Assembly (NCBI GenBank): GCA_032871835.1
Contig: CM065303.1
Coordinates: 24,368,001-24,432,000 of the forward strand
Direction of reading: 5' to 3'
Source: Dipteronia dyeriana
Lineage: Eukaryota > Streptophyta > Magnoliopsida > Sapindales > Sapindaceae
DNA length: 64,000 nt
The notes under the pieces are model-generated. The model was given only the letters and a program-made list of their open reading frames with translations. It was not told where the DNA came from and searched no databases. Position 1 is the first letter of the stretch. Every line of letters begins with the position of its first letter. Made by a program: the position numbers and the translations under genes. This document shows positions 43,300 to 56,206 of the stretch, piece after piece.

Positions 43300-45258
43300 T
43301 GTTGGGGTTTATGCCCTAAGCATGTAATTTGTAAATGGATTTATGAAGTAAATAAAAGGAAAGGTTCAATTCATTCTGTTATGTTATTTATTTTATAAAC
43401 TTGTGTATTTATTAACATCCAGGATTGCCGGATATAATCTCAAACTGTGTATATGAGTGTCATATATAGATGGATACAGTAACAGACTTGCAATCTAAAG
43501 AGTCCATAGATAGCAAATAAAGCTGGGTACTTTATTTATGGTTAATCTATAGGTCTGGTCCATTCCGTAATGTACAGTGATTCTATCCTGAATCATTCAT
43601 ATGAGATATGGAAATGGAGGCAACTTGTATGATGTGATCATATAGGACTGGGCCATGAACTATATGAATCTCACACAAAGATCCGTTTACCGATGAAATT
43701 CATATATATCAACTAATGATGGCTATATATGGGTGATCTTAATCCTGAGTGTTTTATCTACTCCTTCAAGTTAGATCGTGGTCTTTGATATACCATGGGT
43801 GAGGTCAGATGTATTTCCTGATCAATATACTCCGTATATTGGGATTGCGGTTTGGCTTGTGGCTGAGAAGGTTTGTACATAATAGTGGAATCCACTCCTT
43901 CTTGTGAGAAGTAGATGGTAGTTCCCTTAAGGGTTGATTCGGTGCTTGGACAATATGAGCGCTCTCCTAATTCCGTGAGGAAGTAGGATTTATTGTCCAT
44001 TAGAGAATCAATGGTACTTAAAGGATATATGTAATTAGAGGGGTATAACGGACATTATGATCCAGCTCTAATTATGAACTATTGTGGAGGATCACACCAT
44101 ATGTAATAGCTATATCGATGGACACAGAGTTGTATCGGTCTGTGTAAAAATGTCTGCAGTTGAGAGAGTGCAGCTTCGGGTTTTTAGTGGAATAACACCG
44201 GAGTTAATAATCAAAGAATATTAATTAAAGAGTTTAATTAATGATTCTGAGGATTATTGGAGCTCAAAATATTGTGGGTCCATTAGGTTCCCTTGCTAGC
44301 CCGATCGATTTAGATAACAAGGGTCACGGTTAATTAATTGGATCGTCTAGTTAACTGTGTTTTAAAAGTGACACGTATTTATTCGGGAATTAATTGAATA
44401 ATGAGATTATTTAATTAATAGATAATGGTGATTAAATAACTTAAATAATGAGATTATTTAATTATGTTATTAATCACTAAATGGAGGGTGTATGTTGATA
44501 TTTATTTTTGAATAAAATAAGATAATGTGATTATTTTATTTTATTAAATTAAATAATTTATTTTTGAATTTAAATAGTTTGAATTCAAAATTAAAATCAA
44601 ATTAAAGATATGATATATTTTTATTTAAAAGTTTTTAAAAATCAAATATAGATTTGATTAAATTTTTAAATATTAAATATAATATATTTTTATTATTAAG
44701 AAAAAAAAATGTTGTTGTGCGTGAAACGCACAGCAACTCACACTTATATATATATTTTAACAAAAGAACAAAAGGGTTGGCTTTTGGTTAAAAAAGGAAA
44801 AAGGCTGGTGAGTTATTTTGTGCAAGTGTATGCATGAACAAATACCACAAAGAGAGAAAAGGTTTTATGTACAAGTGTTGTTCATTAATATAAAAAAAAG
44901 AGTTTTTTTTTTTTATTTTCTCTTCTACACCCTCCATCCTAAGTTCCTGGGAATCGTGACGTGCTCACACGCAGTTACCAATCCCGGGAATAGCTAGGAA
45001 GATCAGTGGTACTGACTAGAAGCAAAATCGAAAAGTGAAGGAGCCTCCAAACGTTGGTATGGTTCTATTTTTTTTTATTACAATTTACTGCATTTACATA
45101 TATATATATATATATTATTAGTGTAATAATTTTTATATGTATTTGTTCCGAAAATAATAACGATCAAAAGTTCACCGGTCTCAGATACAGATTATGATCT
45201 GTATAAAAAAATTTAAAAACCCGTTTCTGCTGCGTGATCGGTGAATTTGGTTCAAACA
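43300..45258 (+). repeat. 5' LTR of Copia 1
   Basis: 1959 bp, TGTTGGGGTTTATGCCC to TTCAAACA. Unusually long for Copia. The second half is AT-rich. A GTGCGTGAAACGCAC hairpin (about 44717-44731) stands just before a TATA-like run (about 44744). The phrase GCTGCGTGATCGGTGAATTT marks the 3' end. Confidence 0.92.
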
Positions 45259-46834
45259 ATTGGTATCAGAGCCAATTTTATTTTCGGAACAGGAAATTGT
45301 TTTCAATGCTCCTGTATGTATGATTGTGTATGTACAATTTAAATTTACTGTATGATGTTTTTGTATGTATATTATTTTAATTTTAATTTACAAAAACATG
45401 ATTGATTGTTAATTATATGGTACTGTGGATTTAGGGTTTATGGGTTGTATATTTTTTTTATTTTTTTTATTATATATTTTTTTTAACAATTATTGGATTG
45501 TAAAAAAAAAAAATGTAACCTATGTTGATGACTTGGAAAAATTGCGAAAAAAAAAATCATGAGATGAATCAAGGTGACCTGAAGAGACTGGAAGACTTGG
45601 AAATTACAAGAAGACCAAGGAATGCCTTGGGGGTATTTTTGTAATTTTAGATTCTATTTTTTTTTTAGGTTAAATAATCCACAGTACTCGGTCAATTCAT
45701 GTATGCTTTATATTATGTGATGATAAAAAGTATTGTCATGCATACGTATGTCATTTAGATTAGAAGTGCCTACACAAATATATTTGATATGTCATACATG
45801 CATCATAGCCTATTTTTATGTATTTTTTTAATGTGATTAAAATGGATAAATACATAAATTGGCTATGAAAATGGGATTAGTTTTTTAATTGTTAAAAAAC
45901 TTGGTAATTCTCATTAATATTAATCTTGTTATTAAAGAGTTTAATAAGTTAGATTAATATGGTCATTTATAGTAATTAGGATTAATTTGATTAATTGTCT
46001 AATTATGAATGAACCGAAAATTGTGTTAGAGTTTTAATAGTTAAAACTTGGTAAACATTTTCATAATAATCTGAGCTTAGTAAATAGTTTACAAAGACTT
46101 AGACTATTTACTAATAGATTAGATTTTTAATTGTTAAAAATCATTAATAATTTATTAGTTAATTAGAAATTGTTTCTAATAATGAATTAGTTAATACACT
46201 AGATAACTTGATTAAAGTTAGCCGTTTGATCATGTAGAGTCTAGAGGCATTAACGGATAATAGAAAACCCTATTTTTAAAATAGTGAGTGGGAGAGGGAT
46301 ATATGACATATATATCCCGCGGTCTCCATCATTAGTTCAACACTGTGAGATCCGAGTGGGGCCTCGTGACGGCTTTGCTTTCGTCCTCCCTAAGGAGGGT
46401 TTCCACAAAGGTCAATACCAAGGTTGACTTCCTAATGGATAGGATTTTTGAGGGTATTTCGGGATTGACCGACCCTAAGGCAGCAATTCTCGAGTTAAGC
46501 TCATGAGATCTGAAACGGTGGGTTACACTCACGAAGGTTTTGATTAAGTTTGTTAATTAAAAACCTGACTGAATAAACGATGGTTGAGTGATATGAAATA
46601 AGAGTTATTCTAGAATATCATTTGATTGAGAATGTCTCGGTCCAACATGTAAAGATTTGATCAACCCTAAGACGGCATTTTTTTTTGTGGTATGTTGGAT
46701 TGTCGTGGTATAGTAACTATTTTTAGGGTAGTTCTAGTTCGTTAACATGTTCATGCATCATGTTTAAATTTATACCAAAGCACCCGCACTTGTTTTAAAT
46801 AAATGACTGAATGAATGTTTTATTTATTTCAGCA
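45259..46834 (+). other. Leader of Copia 1
   Basis: A non-coding leader of about 1.6 kb starts with the primer-binding site (TTGGTATCAGAGCC, 45260-45273). The segment 46290-46690 is strongly conserved in Copia 2 (58195-58600). It contains ACCCTAAGGCAGCAATTCT and a second similar phrase (ACCCTAAGACGGCA) about 190 bp later. The gag ATG follows at 46835 after a TTTATTTCAG tract. Confidence 0.8.
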
Positions 46835-48739
46835 ATGTCTTCTGCATTACTTCAAATTCTCGCAAACAACAAATTAACTGGTGATAACTACACAAAGTGG
46901 AAACTTAATATTAATGCAATTTTGGTCACAAAAGACCTTAAGTTTGTGCTTAAGGAGGAATGTTCTCCAGCGCCTACTGCCAATGCCACACTAACTGATC
47001 GTGAGGCATACCAGCGATGGGTCTCATCTGATGAGAAGGCTCGAACATATCTGTTGGCATCTATGACAGACGTGCTTGTCACAAAGCACGACGCAATGAC
47101 TTCAGCATTCGAAATCATAGAGTCATTGCAAGCTATGTTCGGGCAGCCCTCAGAGCAAAAGCGACATGAAGCTGTTCGTTCCGCTATGCTCGCTCGCATG
47201 AAGGAAGGAACGTCAGTTTGGGAACATGTTCTGAGCATGATGTCCTACTTCAACACGGCAGAAGTCAATGGCGGGGCCATTGACGAACCCAGTCTGGTGG
47301 GCATCATACTGACGACTCTTCCGAAGAGTTTCGATCAGTTTAAAAGCAACTGCGGGATGAACAAGTTAAAGTTCAGTCTTACACAGTTGCTCAATGAGCT
47401 CGCTACCTTTGAGTCCTTGATTAAGGACAACAAAGGCAAAACCGGTGAGGCAAATGTTGTTGAACCATCTTCCTCTAATAACAATAAGAGGAAAAGGTCC
47501 GCTGGGAAGGCAAAGGTAAAGCCCAAGCCCAAGAAAGCCCAAAGCAAAAAGAAGGGCACCTCCACTGACCAAGACAAAGGAAAATGTTTCCATTGTAACA
47601 AGGTCGGGCACTGGAAGAGGAACTGTCCTCAGTATCTGGAGGAGGTAGCCAAGAAGAAAAAGATGAAAGGTAAATATGATTTACTTGCTCTTGAATCTTG
47701 TTTAGTGGAAGATGATTCTTCACCCTGGATAGTTGATTCGGGGGCCACTAATCATGTTTGTTCTTCTTTGCAGTGGACTGATTCTTGGACACAGCTAGAG
47801 GAGGGAGCCTTCTCAATGCGTGTGGGGTAGGGGTATGTCGTATCGGCCAAAGCAGTGGGAGCAACAAGATTGCAATTTTATAATAATAATAGTTTTTTAT
47901 TATTAAACAATGTTTTTTATATTCCTGGATTTACACGGAATTTGATTTCCGTTTCTAAGTTGTTAGAACAAAAATATTCTGTTATTATAGGAAAGAATTG
48001 TCTGAATATTTGTTCAGGAATTAATGAAAACAATTTGTATGTGTTAAGACCGTTAATACATACTACACTGCTCAACACCAAAATGTTTAAGGTTGAAAAA
48101 CCAAAAACTAAACGACATAAGATTTCTCCAGATAATGACACGTATCTCTGGCATCTAAGGCTTGGTCATATCAACCTTGACCGGATAGACAGATTAGTAA
48201 AAAGCGGACCTTTAAGTGAGTTAAAGGTTGGCACCTTACCTGTCTGTGAATCTTGTCTGGAAGGTAAGATGACTAGGAGACCTTTTACTGGAAAAGGGCT
48301 TAGAGCTAAAGAACCGCTAGAGCTTATACATACGGATGTCTGCGGACCGATGAATGTTAAAGTTATGGGTGGTTATGAGTATTATGTCACCTTTATAGAT
48401 GGCTACTCAAGATACGGATACGTCTACCTGATGCAACGAAAGTCGGAAACATTTGAAAAGTTCAAAGAATTTCGAGCTAAAGTTGAGAATCAATTAGGTA
48501 GGACTATCAAGTCACTACGATCGGATCGTGGAGGTGAGTACCTTGACCAAGAGTTTGAAGACTTCATGGTCGAGCATGGGATAGTTTCTCAACTCACAGC
48601 TCCCGGTACACCTCAGCAAAATGGTGTAGCGCAAAGGAGAAATAGAACCCTAATGAAAATGGTGAGATCTATGATTAGTTTCTCATCATTACCAAATTCC
48701 TTATGGGATATGCATTACAAACAGCGGCATACATTTTGA
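46835..48739 (+). pseudogene. Copia 1 gag, protease and integrase
   Basis: I take the ATG at 46835 (MSSALLQILANNKLTGDNY); the in-frame ATG at 46811 lies in the leader. Gag is open through the zinc knuckle CFHCNKVGHWKRNC (about 47587-47628). Protease has WIVDSGATNHVC (about 47728). A TAG at 47828-47830 replaces a Ser codon of Copia 2. Integrase follows in the same frame: HHCC finger (YLWHLRLGHIN to CESCLEGK), Asp in HTDVCGP, Asp in SDRGGEY, but CAA (Gln) at 48632-48634 where GVAERRN should have the catalytic Glu. A frameshift near 48703 ends it. The product could not integrate DNA. Confidence 0.9.
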
Positions 48740-49482
48740 ATGTAGTGTCATCTAAATCTGTTCCTAAGACTCCCCTAGAGTTGTGGAATGGTCGTAAAGC
48801 TAGTTTACGACATTTTCGCATATGGGGGTGTCCAGCACACGTGCTGAAGAACAGAACTGGAAAGCTAGACTGCAAGTCTGTTGTCTGCCTGTTTGTAGGA
48901 TACTCCAAGGAGACCAGAGGTGGACACTTCTATAGTCCCGAAGATAACAAAGTATTTGTATTGACAAATGCAACGTTTCTTGAGGACAATTACATTAGTA
49001 ATCATAAACCTCGTTCCAAGATTGTATTAAATGAGTTGGAGCCTGGTGAGACTAGTGCTTCCTCAACAAGAGTTGTTGATCCATAAACATCTGAGAGTCA
49101 GATGGTTCCTGATCAGGATACACTACCACCTAGACGTAGTGAGAGGCTTTTGAGACAACCTGAACGCTATTTAGCTATAGGTGAGGGACAAGGTGTTGTC
49201 TCTGCTGATAGTGTGGATGATCCATTGACATTTAAGAATGCAATGAAAGATCCTGATTAAGAGGAATGGCTTAAAGCCATGAATGTCGAGATGGAGTCCA
49301 TGTACTCTAACTCAGTCTGGGATCTTGTAGACTTACCGGATGGGGTAAAACCCATTGGGTGTAAGTGGATCTACAAGAGAAAGAGAGGAGTAGACGGGAA
49401 GGTAGAAATGTTCAAGGCAAGGCTAGTGGCAAATCGTTATACCCAGAAAGAGGGGGTCGATTATGAAGAGACCTTCGTTTAA
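48703..49482 (+). pseudogene. Copia 1 integrase C-terminus and RT start
   Basis: The shifted frame reads MGYALQTAAYILNVV, LRHFRIWGCPAHVLKNRTGK and VCLFVGYSKETRGGHFY, the Copia integrase C-terminal (GKGY-type) region. It runs to a TAA at 49084 where copy 2 has a Gln codon. The linker (LPPRRSERLLRQPERYLAI) and the first RT block follow after another stop near 49258 ([40 protein letters not shown]). The frame then ends in a deletion of about 15 bases relative to Copia 2. Confidence 0.87.
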
Positions 49483-50776
49483 GTCTATTAGGATTCTCTT
49501 ATCCATTGCTGCCTATTTCAATTTTGAAATTTGGCAAATGGACGTCGCATTCTTGAATGGCAATCTTGATGAAAGCATCTATATGATGCAACCAGAGGGA
49601 TTCATGTCTCCAGATTAAGAGCAAAAGGTTTGCAAGCTTCAAAGGTCCATCTATGGACTTAAGTAAGCTTCTAGATCCTGGAACATTAGGTTTGATGATG
49701 TGATCAAAACCTATGGCTTCGAGCAAAACGTCGTTGAGCCTTGTGTCTACAAGCGCATCATTGATAAAAAAGTAGTTTTCTTTGTCCTATACGTAGATGA
49801 TATCCTATTCATTGGGAATGATGTGAGAGTGTTGTCTAATGTAAAGGGCTGACTGGCTAGCCAATTCCAAATGAAAGATTTGGGAGAGGTAAGTTATGTT
49901 CTAGGGATCCAACTTATAAGGGATCGTAAGAACAAACTTATAGCACTGTCTCAGGCATCATATATCGACAAGATTCTTGTACGATTTTTAATGCAAAACT
50001 CCAAGAAAGGTAATTTACCTTTCAGACATGGAGTTCACTTGTCTAAGGAACAGTGTTCTAAGACACCTCAAGAAGTTGAGGATATGAGATGTGTTCCCTA
50101 TGCATCAACAGTAGGTAGTCTCATGTATGCTATGTTATGCACGAGACCGGACATCTGCTATGCAGTGGGAGTAGTTAGCATATACTAGTCCAACCTAGGA
50201 TTGGAACATTGGGTTGCTGTCAAGACTATTCTCAAGTATCTTCGGAGAACAAGAGATTATATGCTAGTGTATTCCGGACAGGATTTGATCCCGTCAGGAT
50301 ACACGGATTCTGATTTTCAGTCAGACAGGGATTCTAGAAAATCCACGTCTGGATCAGTATTCACCCTGAGTGGTGGAGCCATTGTGTGGAGAAGTATCAA
50401 GCAATCTTGCATTGCTAACTCCACTATGGAAGCCGAATATGTAGCTGCTTGTGAAGCTGCTAAAGAGGTTGTTTGGCTCCGTAAGTTCTTGAGTGATCTG
50501 GAAGTTGTTCCAGACCTGGATAAACCCATCACACTTTATTGTGATAACAGTGGTGTTGTGGCTAATTCCAAAGAACCAAGAAGCCACAAGAGAGGGAAGC
50601 ATATAAAGAGAAAGTATCATCTCATAAGAGAGATAGTGCAGAGAGAATATGTGATCGTCACCAAGATAGCCTCACAAGACAATCATGATGATCCATTTAC
50701 GAAGTCCTTACAGGCTAAAGTGTTTTCGGGTCACCTAGATGGTCTAGGGTTAAGAGACATGCCTTACATGCTTTAG
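49483..50776 (+). pseudogene. Copia 1 RT palm and RNase H
   Basis: The first part (49483-49870) has stops and a short deletion in [13 protein letters not shown], where Copia 2 has [15 protein letters not shown]. The active site LYVDDILFIGND (about 49789-49824) is intact. From 49871 the frame is open to 50188 (MKDLGEVSYVLGIQLIRD). After a stop it runs from 50201 to 50776 through RNase H: GYTDSDFQSDRDSRKSTSG, STMEAEYVAACEAAKEV, LYCDNSGVVANS and the C-terminal KRKYHLIREIVQ. The stop is 15 bp before the 3' LTR, so the end of pol overlaps the polypurine tract. Confidence 0.9.
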
Positions 50777-50790
50777 TGCAAGTGAGAGAT

Positions 50791-52761
50791 TGTTGGGGTT
50801 TATACCCTAAGCATGTAATTTGTAAATGGATTTATGAAGTAAATAAAAGGAAAGGTTCAATTCATTCTGTTATGTTATGTTATTTATTTTATAAACTTGT
50901 GTATTTATTAACATCCAGGATTGCCGGATGTAATCTCAAATTGTGTATATGAGTGTCATATATAGATGGATACAAAAAGAGACGTGCAATCTAAAGAGTC
51001 CATAGATAGCAAATATAGTTGGGTACTTTATTTATGGTTAATCTATAGGTGTGGTCCATTCCGTAATGTACAGTGATTCTATCCTGAATCATTCATATGA
51101 GATATGGGAATGGAGGCACCTTGTATGATGTGATCATATAGGACTGGGCCATGATCTATATGAATCTCACACAAAGATCCGTTTACCGATGAGATTCATA
51201 TATATCATTGAATGATGGCTATATATGGGTGATCTTAATTTTGAGTGTCTTATCGACTCCTTCAGGTTAGATCGTGGTCTTTGATATACCATGGGTGAGG
51301 TCAGATGTATTTTCTGATCAATATACTCCGTATGTTAGGATTACGGTTTGGCTTGTGGCTGGGAAGGTTTGTACACAATAGTGGAATCCACTCATTCTTG
51401 TGAGAAGTAGATAGTAGTTCCCTTAAGGGTTGATTCGGTGCTTGGACAATATGAGCGCTCTCCTAATTCCGTGAGGAAGTAGGATTTATTGTCCATTAGA
51501 GAATCAATGGTACTTAAAGGATATATGTAATTAGAGGGGTATAACGGACATTATGATCCAGCTCTAATTATGAACTATTGTGGAGGATCACACCATATGT
51601 AATAGCTATATCGATGGACACCGAGTTGTATCGGTCTGTGTAAAAATGTCTGCAGTTGAGAGAGTGCAGCTTCGGATTTTTAGTGGAATAACACCGGAGT
51701 TAATAATCAAAGAATATTAATTAAAGAGTTTAATTAATGATTCTGAGGATTATTGGAGCTCAAAATACTGTGGGTCCATTAGGTCCCCTTGCTAGCCCGA
51801 TCGATTTAGGTAACAAGGGTCACGGTTAATTAATTGGATTGTCCAGTTAACTGTGTTATGAAAGTGACACGTATTTATTCGGGAATTAATTGAATACTGA
51901 GATTATTTAATTAATAGATAATGGTGTTTAAATAACTTAAATAATGAGATTATTTAATTATGTTATTAATCACTAAATGGAGGGTGTATGTTGATATTTA
52001 TTTTTGAATAAAATAAGATAATGTGATTATTTTATTTTATTAAATTAAATAATTTATTTTTGAATTTAAGTAGTTTGAATTCAAAATTAAAATCAAATTA
52101 AAGATATGAGATATTTTTATTTGAAAGTTTTTAAAAATCAAATATAGATTTGATTAAATTTTTAAATATTAAATATAAGATATTTTTATTATAAAAAAAA
52201 AAATGTTGTGCGTGAAACGCACAGCAACTCACACACTTATAAATATATATTAACAAAAGAACAAAAGGGTTGGCTTTTGGTTGAAGAAGGAAAAAGGCTG
52301 GTGAGTTTTTTGTTGTGTGAGTTATTTTGTGCAAGTGTATGCATGAACAAACACCACAAAGAGAGAAAAGATTTTATGTACAAGTGTTGTTCATTAATAT
52401 AAAAAAAAAAGTTTTTTTTATTCTTTTCTCTTCTACGCCCTCCATCCTAAGTTCTTGAGAATCGTGGCGTGCCCACACGCAGTTACCAATCCCGGGAATA
52501 GCTAGGAAGATCATTGGTACTGACCAGGAGCAAAATCGAAAAGTGAAGGAGCCTCCAAACGTTGGTATGGTTCTATTTTTTTTATTTATTACAATTTCCT
52601 GTATTTACATATATATTTTATTAGTGTAATAATTTTTATATGTATTTGTTCCGAAAATAATAACGATCAAAGGTTCACCGGTCCCAGATACAGATTACGA
52701 TCTGTATAAAAAAATTTAAAAACCCGTTTCTGCTGCGTGATCGGTGAATTTGGTTCCAACA
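50791..52761 (+). repeat. 3' LTR of Copia 1
   Basis: 1971 bp, TGTTGGGGTTTATACCC to GGTTCCAACA, preceded by AAGTGAGAGAT. Differences from the 5' LTR include a 5-bp TTATG duplication near 50875 and a 12-bp gain near 52305. Target-site duplication ACAGG follows. Confidence 0.92.
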
Positions 52762-52766
52762 ACAGG

Positions 52767-53581
52767 TTCCTTCTAAAGGTAACGAGGGTTTCTTTCTCGG
52801 TGAAGACCCTCATCTGGATGACTTCCTTGTGGAAGCGCTCGATATAAGCCCGGAGGGTTTCCCCTCTCTCCCGGATCACGTACTGTAGATGGATTTGGTC
52901 CTTCAATCGGGGCTTAACTCCCTGGAATTGTGAGCAAAAATCGGTTGATGGCTTGGTGAATGAATCCACACTACCGGTAGATAGTTCCCTAAACCAGTTT
53001 TAGCTTAATTCGTGAGTGTATTGGGGAACATTAAACACATAGCGGCCCTGGTCATGCTCTGGACCTCCATCTGTTTAACGAAGCTCTCTAAGTGGCTCAG
53101 GGGATCCTCAGTCCCGGAAAATCTGTCAGTTAGCATTTTGAACTTACGCAGAAGCTTAGCCTCCCGGATCTTTCTGGTGAAGGGAGCATTCATTTCACTT
53201 AGAGGATCTTTCTTGTCCTCCTTATACTTCCCCTTCTTCATCAATTGGACCTCCTTTTAAAGCTCTTCCAACTGGTCCCTCAGGCGTTTGCTTTCGGATT
53301 TCCTTGAGTTGATATCAGTTTCCTCACCATCGGATCCTTCTGACGAACTGACGACCTCTACCAGGTTCCTTCTTCAGAGGGGGTCTGCTCAGGGGCTTTG
53401 CTGACCTTCTTCTTTTCTATTTCTGGCTTCCCTCCTTGAAGTCGTTAGGTGGAGAAACTCTCCCCGCTCTCGGGAAAGGATGTACATCGTAGATTTGACT
53501 TGCCTGAGTTGGTAGCATCGTAGCACTTCGGGAACGGGGGGTATGAGCCCTAACCTATCCCTGATTGAGGTTGGGAGTCCC
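52767..53581 (-). pseudogene. Gypsy B gag, N-terminal part
   Basis: This continues gag of B on the other side of Copia 1. Minus strand: EEVPNLNQG-like start near 53581, a charged coiled-coil stretch (MMKKGKYKEDKKDPLSEM at 53244), DRFSGTEDPLSHLESFVKQM, and after 53000 DSFTKPSTDFCSQFQGVKPR with ERGETLRAYIERFHKEVIQM. The last codons run straight into the ACAGG target site. The junction with Copia 2 at 53582 cuts off the start of gag. Confidence 0.82.
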
Positions 53582-55072
53582 TGTTGGGGTTTATGCCCTA
53601 AGCATGTAATTTGTAAATGGATTTATGAAGTAAATAAAAAGAAAGGTTCAATTCATTTTTGTTATGTTATTTATTTTATAAACTTGTGTACATATTAACA
53701 TCCTGGACTATCGGATGTAATCTCGAACTGTGTATATGAGTGTCATATACGGATAGATACAGTAAGAGACGTTCAATATAAAGAGTCCATAGATAGCAAA
53801 TAAAGATGAGTGCTTTATTTGTGGTTAATCTATAGCTGCGGTACATTCCGTAATGTACAGTGATTCTATACTGAATCATTCATATGAGATATTGGAATGA
53901 AGACACCTTGTATGATGTGATCATATAGGACTGGGCCATGATCTATATGAATCTCACACCAAGATCCATTTACCGATGAGATTCATATATATCAACTAAT
54001 GATGGCTATATATGGGTGATCTTAATCCTGAGGGTCTTATCGACTTCTTCAGGTTAGATCGTGGTATTTGATATAACATTGGTGAGGTCAGATGTATTTC
54101 CTGATCAATATACTCTGTATGTTGGGAATACGGTTTGGCTAGTGGCTGGAAAGGTTTGTACACAATAGTGGAATCCACTCATTCTTGTGAGAAGTAGATG
54201 GTAGTTCCCTTAAGGGTTGATTCGGAGCTTGGACAATATGAGCGCTCTCTTAATTCCGTGAGGAAATAGGATTTATTGTCCATTAGAGAATCAATGAAAC
54301 TTAAAAGGATATATGTAATTAGAGGGGTATAACGGGTATTATGACCCAGCTCTAATTATGAACTACTGTGGAGGATCACACCATATGTAATAGCTATATC
54401 GATGGACACCGAGTTATACCGTTCTATGTAAAAGCATCTACAGTTGAGAGAGTATAGCTTCAGGTTTTTAGTGGAATAACACTGGAGTTAGTAATCAATG
54501 AATATTAATTAAAGAGTTTAATTAATGATTCCAAGGATTATTGGAGCTCAAAATACTGTAGGTCCATTAGGTCCCCTTGCTAGCCCGATTGATTTAGGTA
54601 ACACAGGTCACTATTAATTAATTGGATTGTCCAATTAATTGTGTTACAAAAGTGACACGTGTTTATTCAGGAATTAATTGAATAATGAGATTATTTAATT
54701 AAAGAATATTAATAGTCAAATTAATTAAGTAATTATATTATTTAATTATATTGATAATTAAGAATTATTAATTAACTATTAATGGGAGGGTGTTAGTTGA
54801 TATATGGATTTAGGTGAAGATAAAATAATAGGATTATTTTATTTTACTGATTCAATTATCTAAATATTTGAATTTAAGTTTAAATTTAAAATACTTATTA
54901 TCACTTTTAATATATTAGATATATTTGAAAAGGATAATTAAAAGATATATATCAATTAATAACACAAGAGATTGCATTGGATGCAAATTGGTGTGTGCAC
55001 ATGAAACATTAGTCAAAAGAAGAATTTACATAGGATGTAAATACTTGATACACATATATAAGTGTTTGTATA

Positions 55073-55134
<62 letters not shown>
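55073..55134. repeat. (TA)n microsatellite at the solo-LTR insertion
   Basis: About 30 TA units directly left of the solo LTR. (TA)n continues on its right side at 56211-56258, so the LTR sits inside one original (TA)n tract. Confidence 0.9.
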
Positions 55135-55136
<2 letters not shown>

Positions 55137-56206
55137 TTGACGGGAAATTTGCTCGATATGAGAAATTTCTGTTAACACCCTCGAGACCACTACCACGAAA
55201 GCGGTGGCCGGGGTCGGTACCGTTGGTTCCTGACCTGTTTTAGAGAGAGACGAGTAGTAATAACAGTAAATGAGAGCTCTATTATTGATATATCACTTTA
55301 AGATAGAAATAACTCTCTTGTTTGCTGACAATCTCTCGGAAGTGTAGGGTGGTGGCAACTCGGTGCCTATCGAATAGTGGAGATGAAGGTGACCGTATTC
55401 TGAAATCAGAATTTAGTCCCTCCTTCTATCTGTATATATGTTGGTCTATCTTTTTTTGTCTCTGTCGTTTGTTTCTTATATATCGTCCAAGTAGGTTTTT
55501 AGTTCGTGAATACTCTACTGTGATCTCATGAATCTGTTCCCTCCTTATCGGGAGGGATTCGTTATTTAAATTTGAATTGTTTCCGGATTCGATGAGATCG
55601 TTGGCGAAGATAAGTTTGTTCTCTTGTTTGAATTTAAACTCTTGACGTGCATGTATATATCATGTGGAGATGATCCTGTGTGTACTCGTGTCATGGATCT
55701 TCATAGAGGTTACCCTACCAGCTGCCTGTTGCCCCGTAGAGCGAGGTAGATCCCTGCTCTGACTCTGTTCTCATAAGCTTAAGATGGATTTTCCCTTACC
55801 CACGGGGGCTTGAGGTTCCTTTGCAAACCTTCCCGGGAGGTAGCTGGGGTAGCATAGATTTAGGCGTGAATCTTCCTTTATGTCCAGCAAGGACAGCGGG
55901 CTTCTAGAGAGGTTGGCGGGCTTCTTTCGAATGTCTCTTGAGGTTGAAGACTTCCCCTAGCATCTACGGGGTGGTTATGGAGCTCGACCTCGGAGCCAAG
56001 GTTCTCCGATAGATGGTCTGGTAAAGCCTAGGCTTCAGTACTCCTATGGGGGCTCGTCCCAGTCGCGTCTGGCTTGTCTTCTGGTAACTTTGAAGTCGAA
56101 CCGGCCTTCCCTGTTCTTGCGGGGTGGCTTTACTGTCTTACCTGGCTTCATGATTGTCGATTGAGGGTAGAAAAATTTCTTTGACCCCTGGCCAAATTTC
56201 CCTATT

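Larger units (their letters stand above)
43300..52761 (+). mobile_element. Copia 1, full-length but defective
   Basis: LTRs at 43300-45258 and 50791-52761 flank 5.5 kb. ACAGG is duplicated on both sides (43295-43299 and 52762-52766). A primer-binding site complementary to initiator methionine tRNA (TTGGTATCAGAGCC) starts 2-3 bp after the 5' LTR, and a polypurine tract (AAGTGAGAGAT) precedes the 3' LTR. The order gag, protease, integrase, RT, RNase H is that of Ty1/Copia. LTR identity is about 96% over the first 260 bp by eye and higher further in, so the insertion is fairly young. Coding lesions are nevertheless numerous. Confidence 0.93.
35805..53581 (-). mobile_element. Gypsy element B (Tat-like), interrupted by Copia 1
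   Basis: This minus-strand Ty3/Gypsy copy reads gag from 53581, is broken by Copia 1 (43300-52761), continues with gag, protease, RT, RNase H and integrase to about 38600, then a long 3' region and a candidate LTR. At 53582 it is cut by Copia 2, and its 5' end should lie beyond the window. Gag, protease, RT and RNase H align with remnant A in inverted orientation. The layout, with tandem repeats and an antisense frame after pol, points to the Tat lineage. Confidence 0.8.

Noticed and set aside
45260..45273. tRNA gene suggested by TTGGTATCAGAGCC
   Set aside because: This is the primer-binding site complementary to a tRNA 3' end. No cloverleaf surrounds it.
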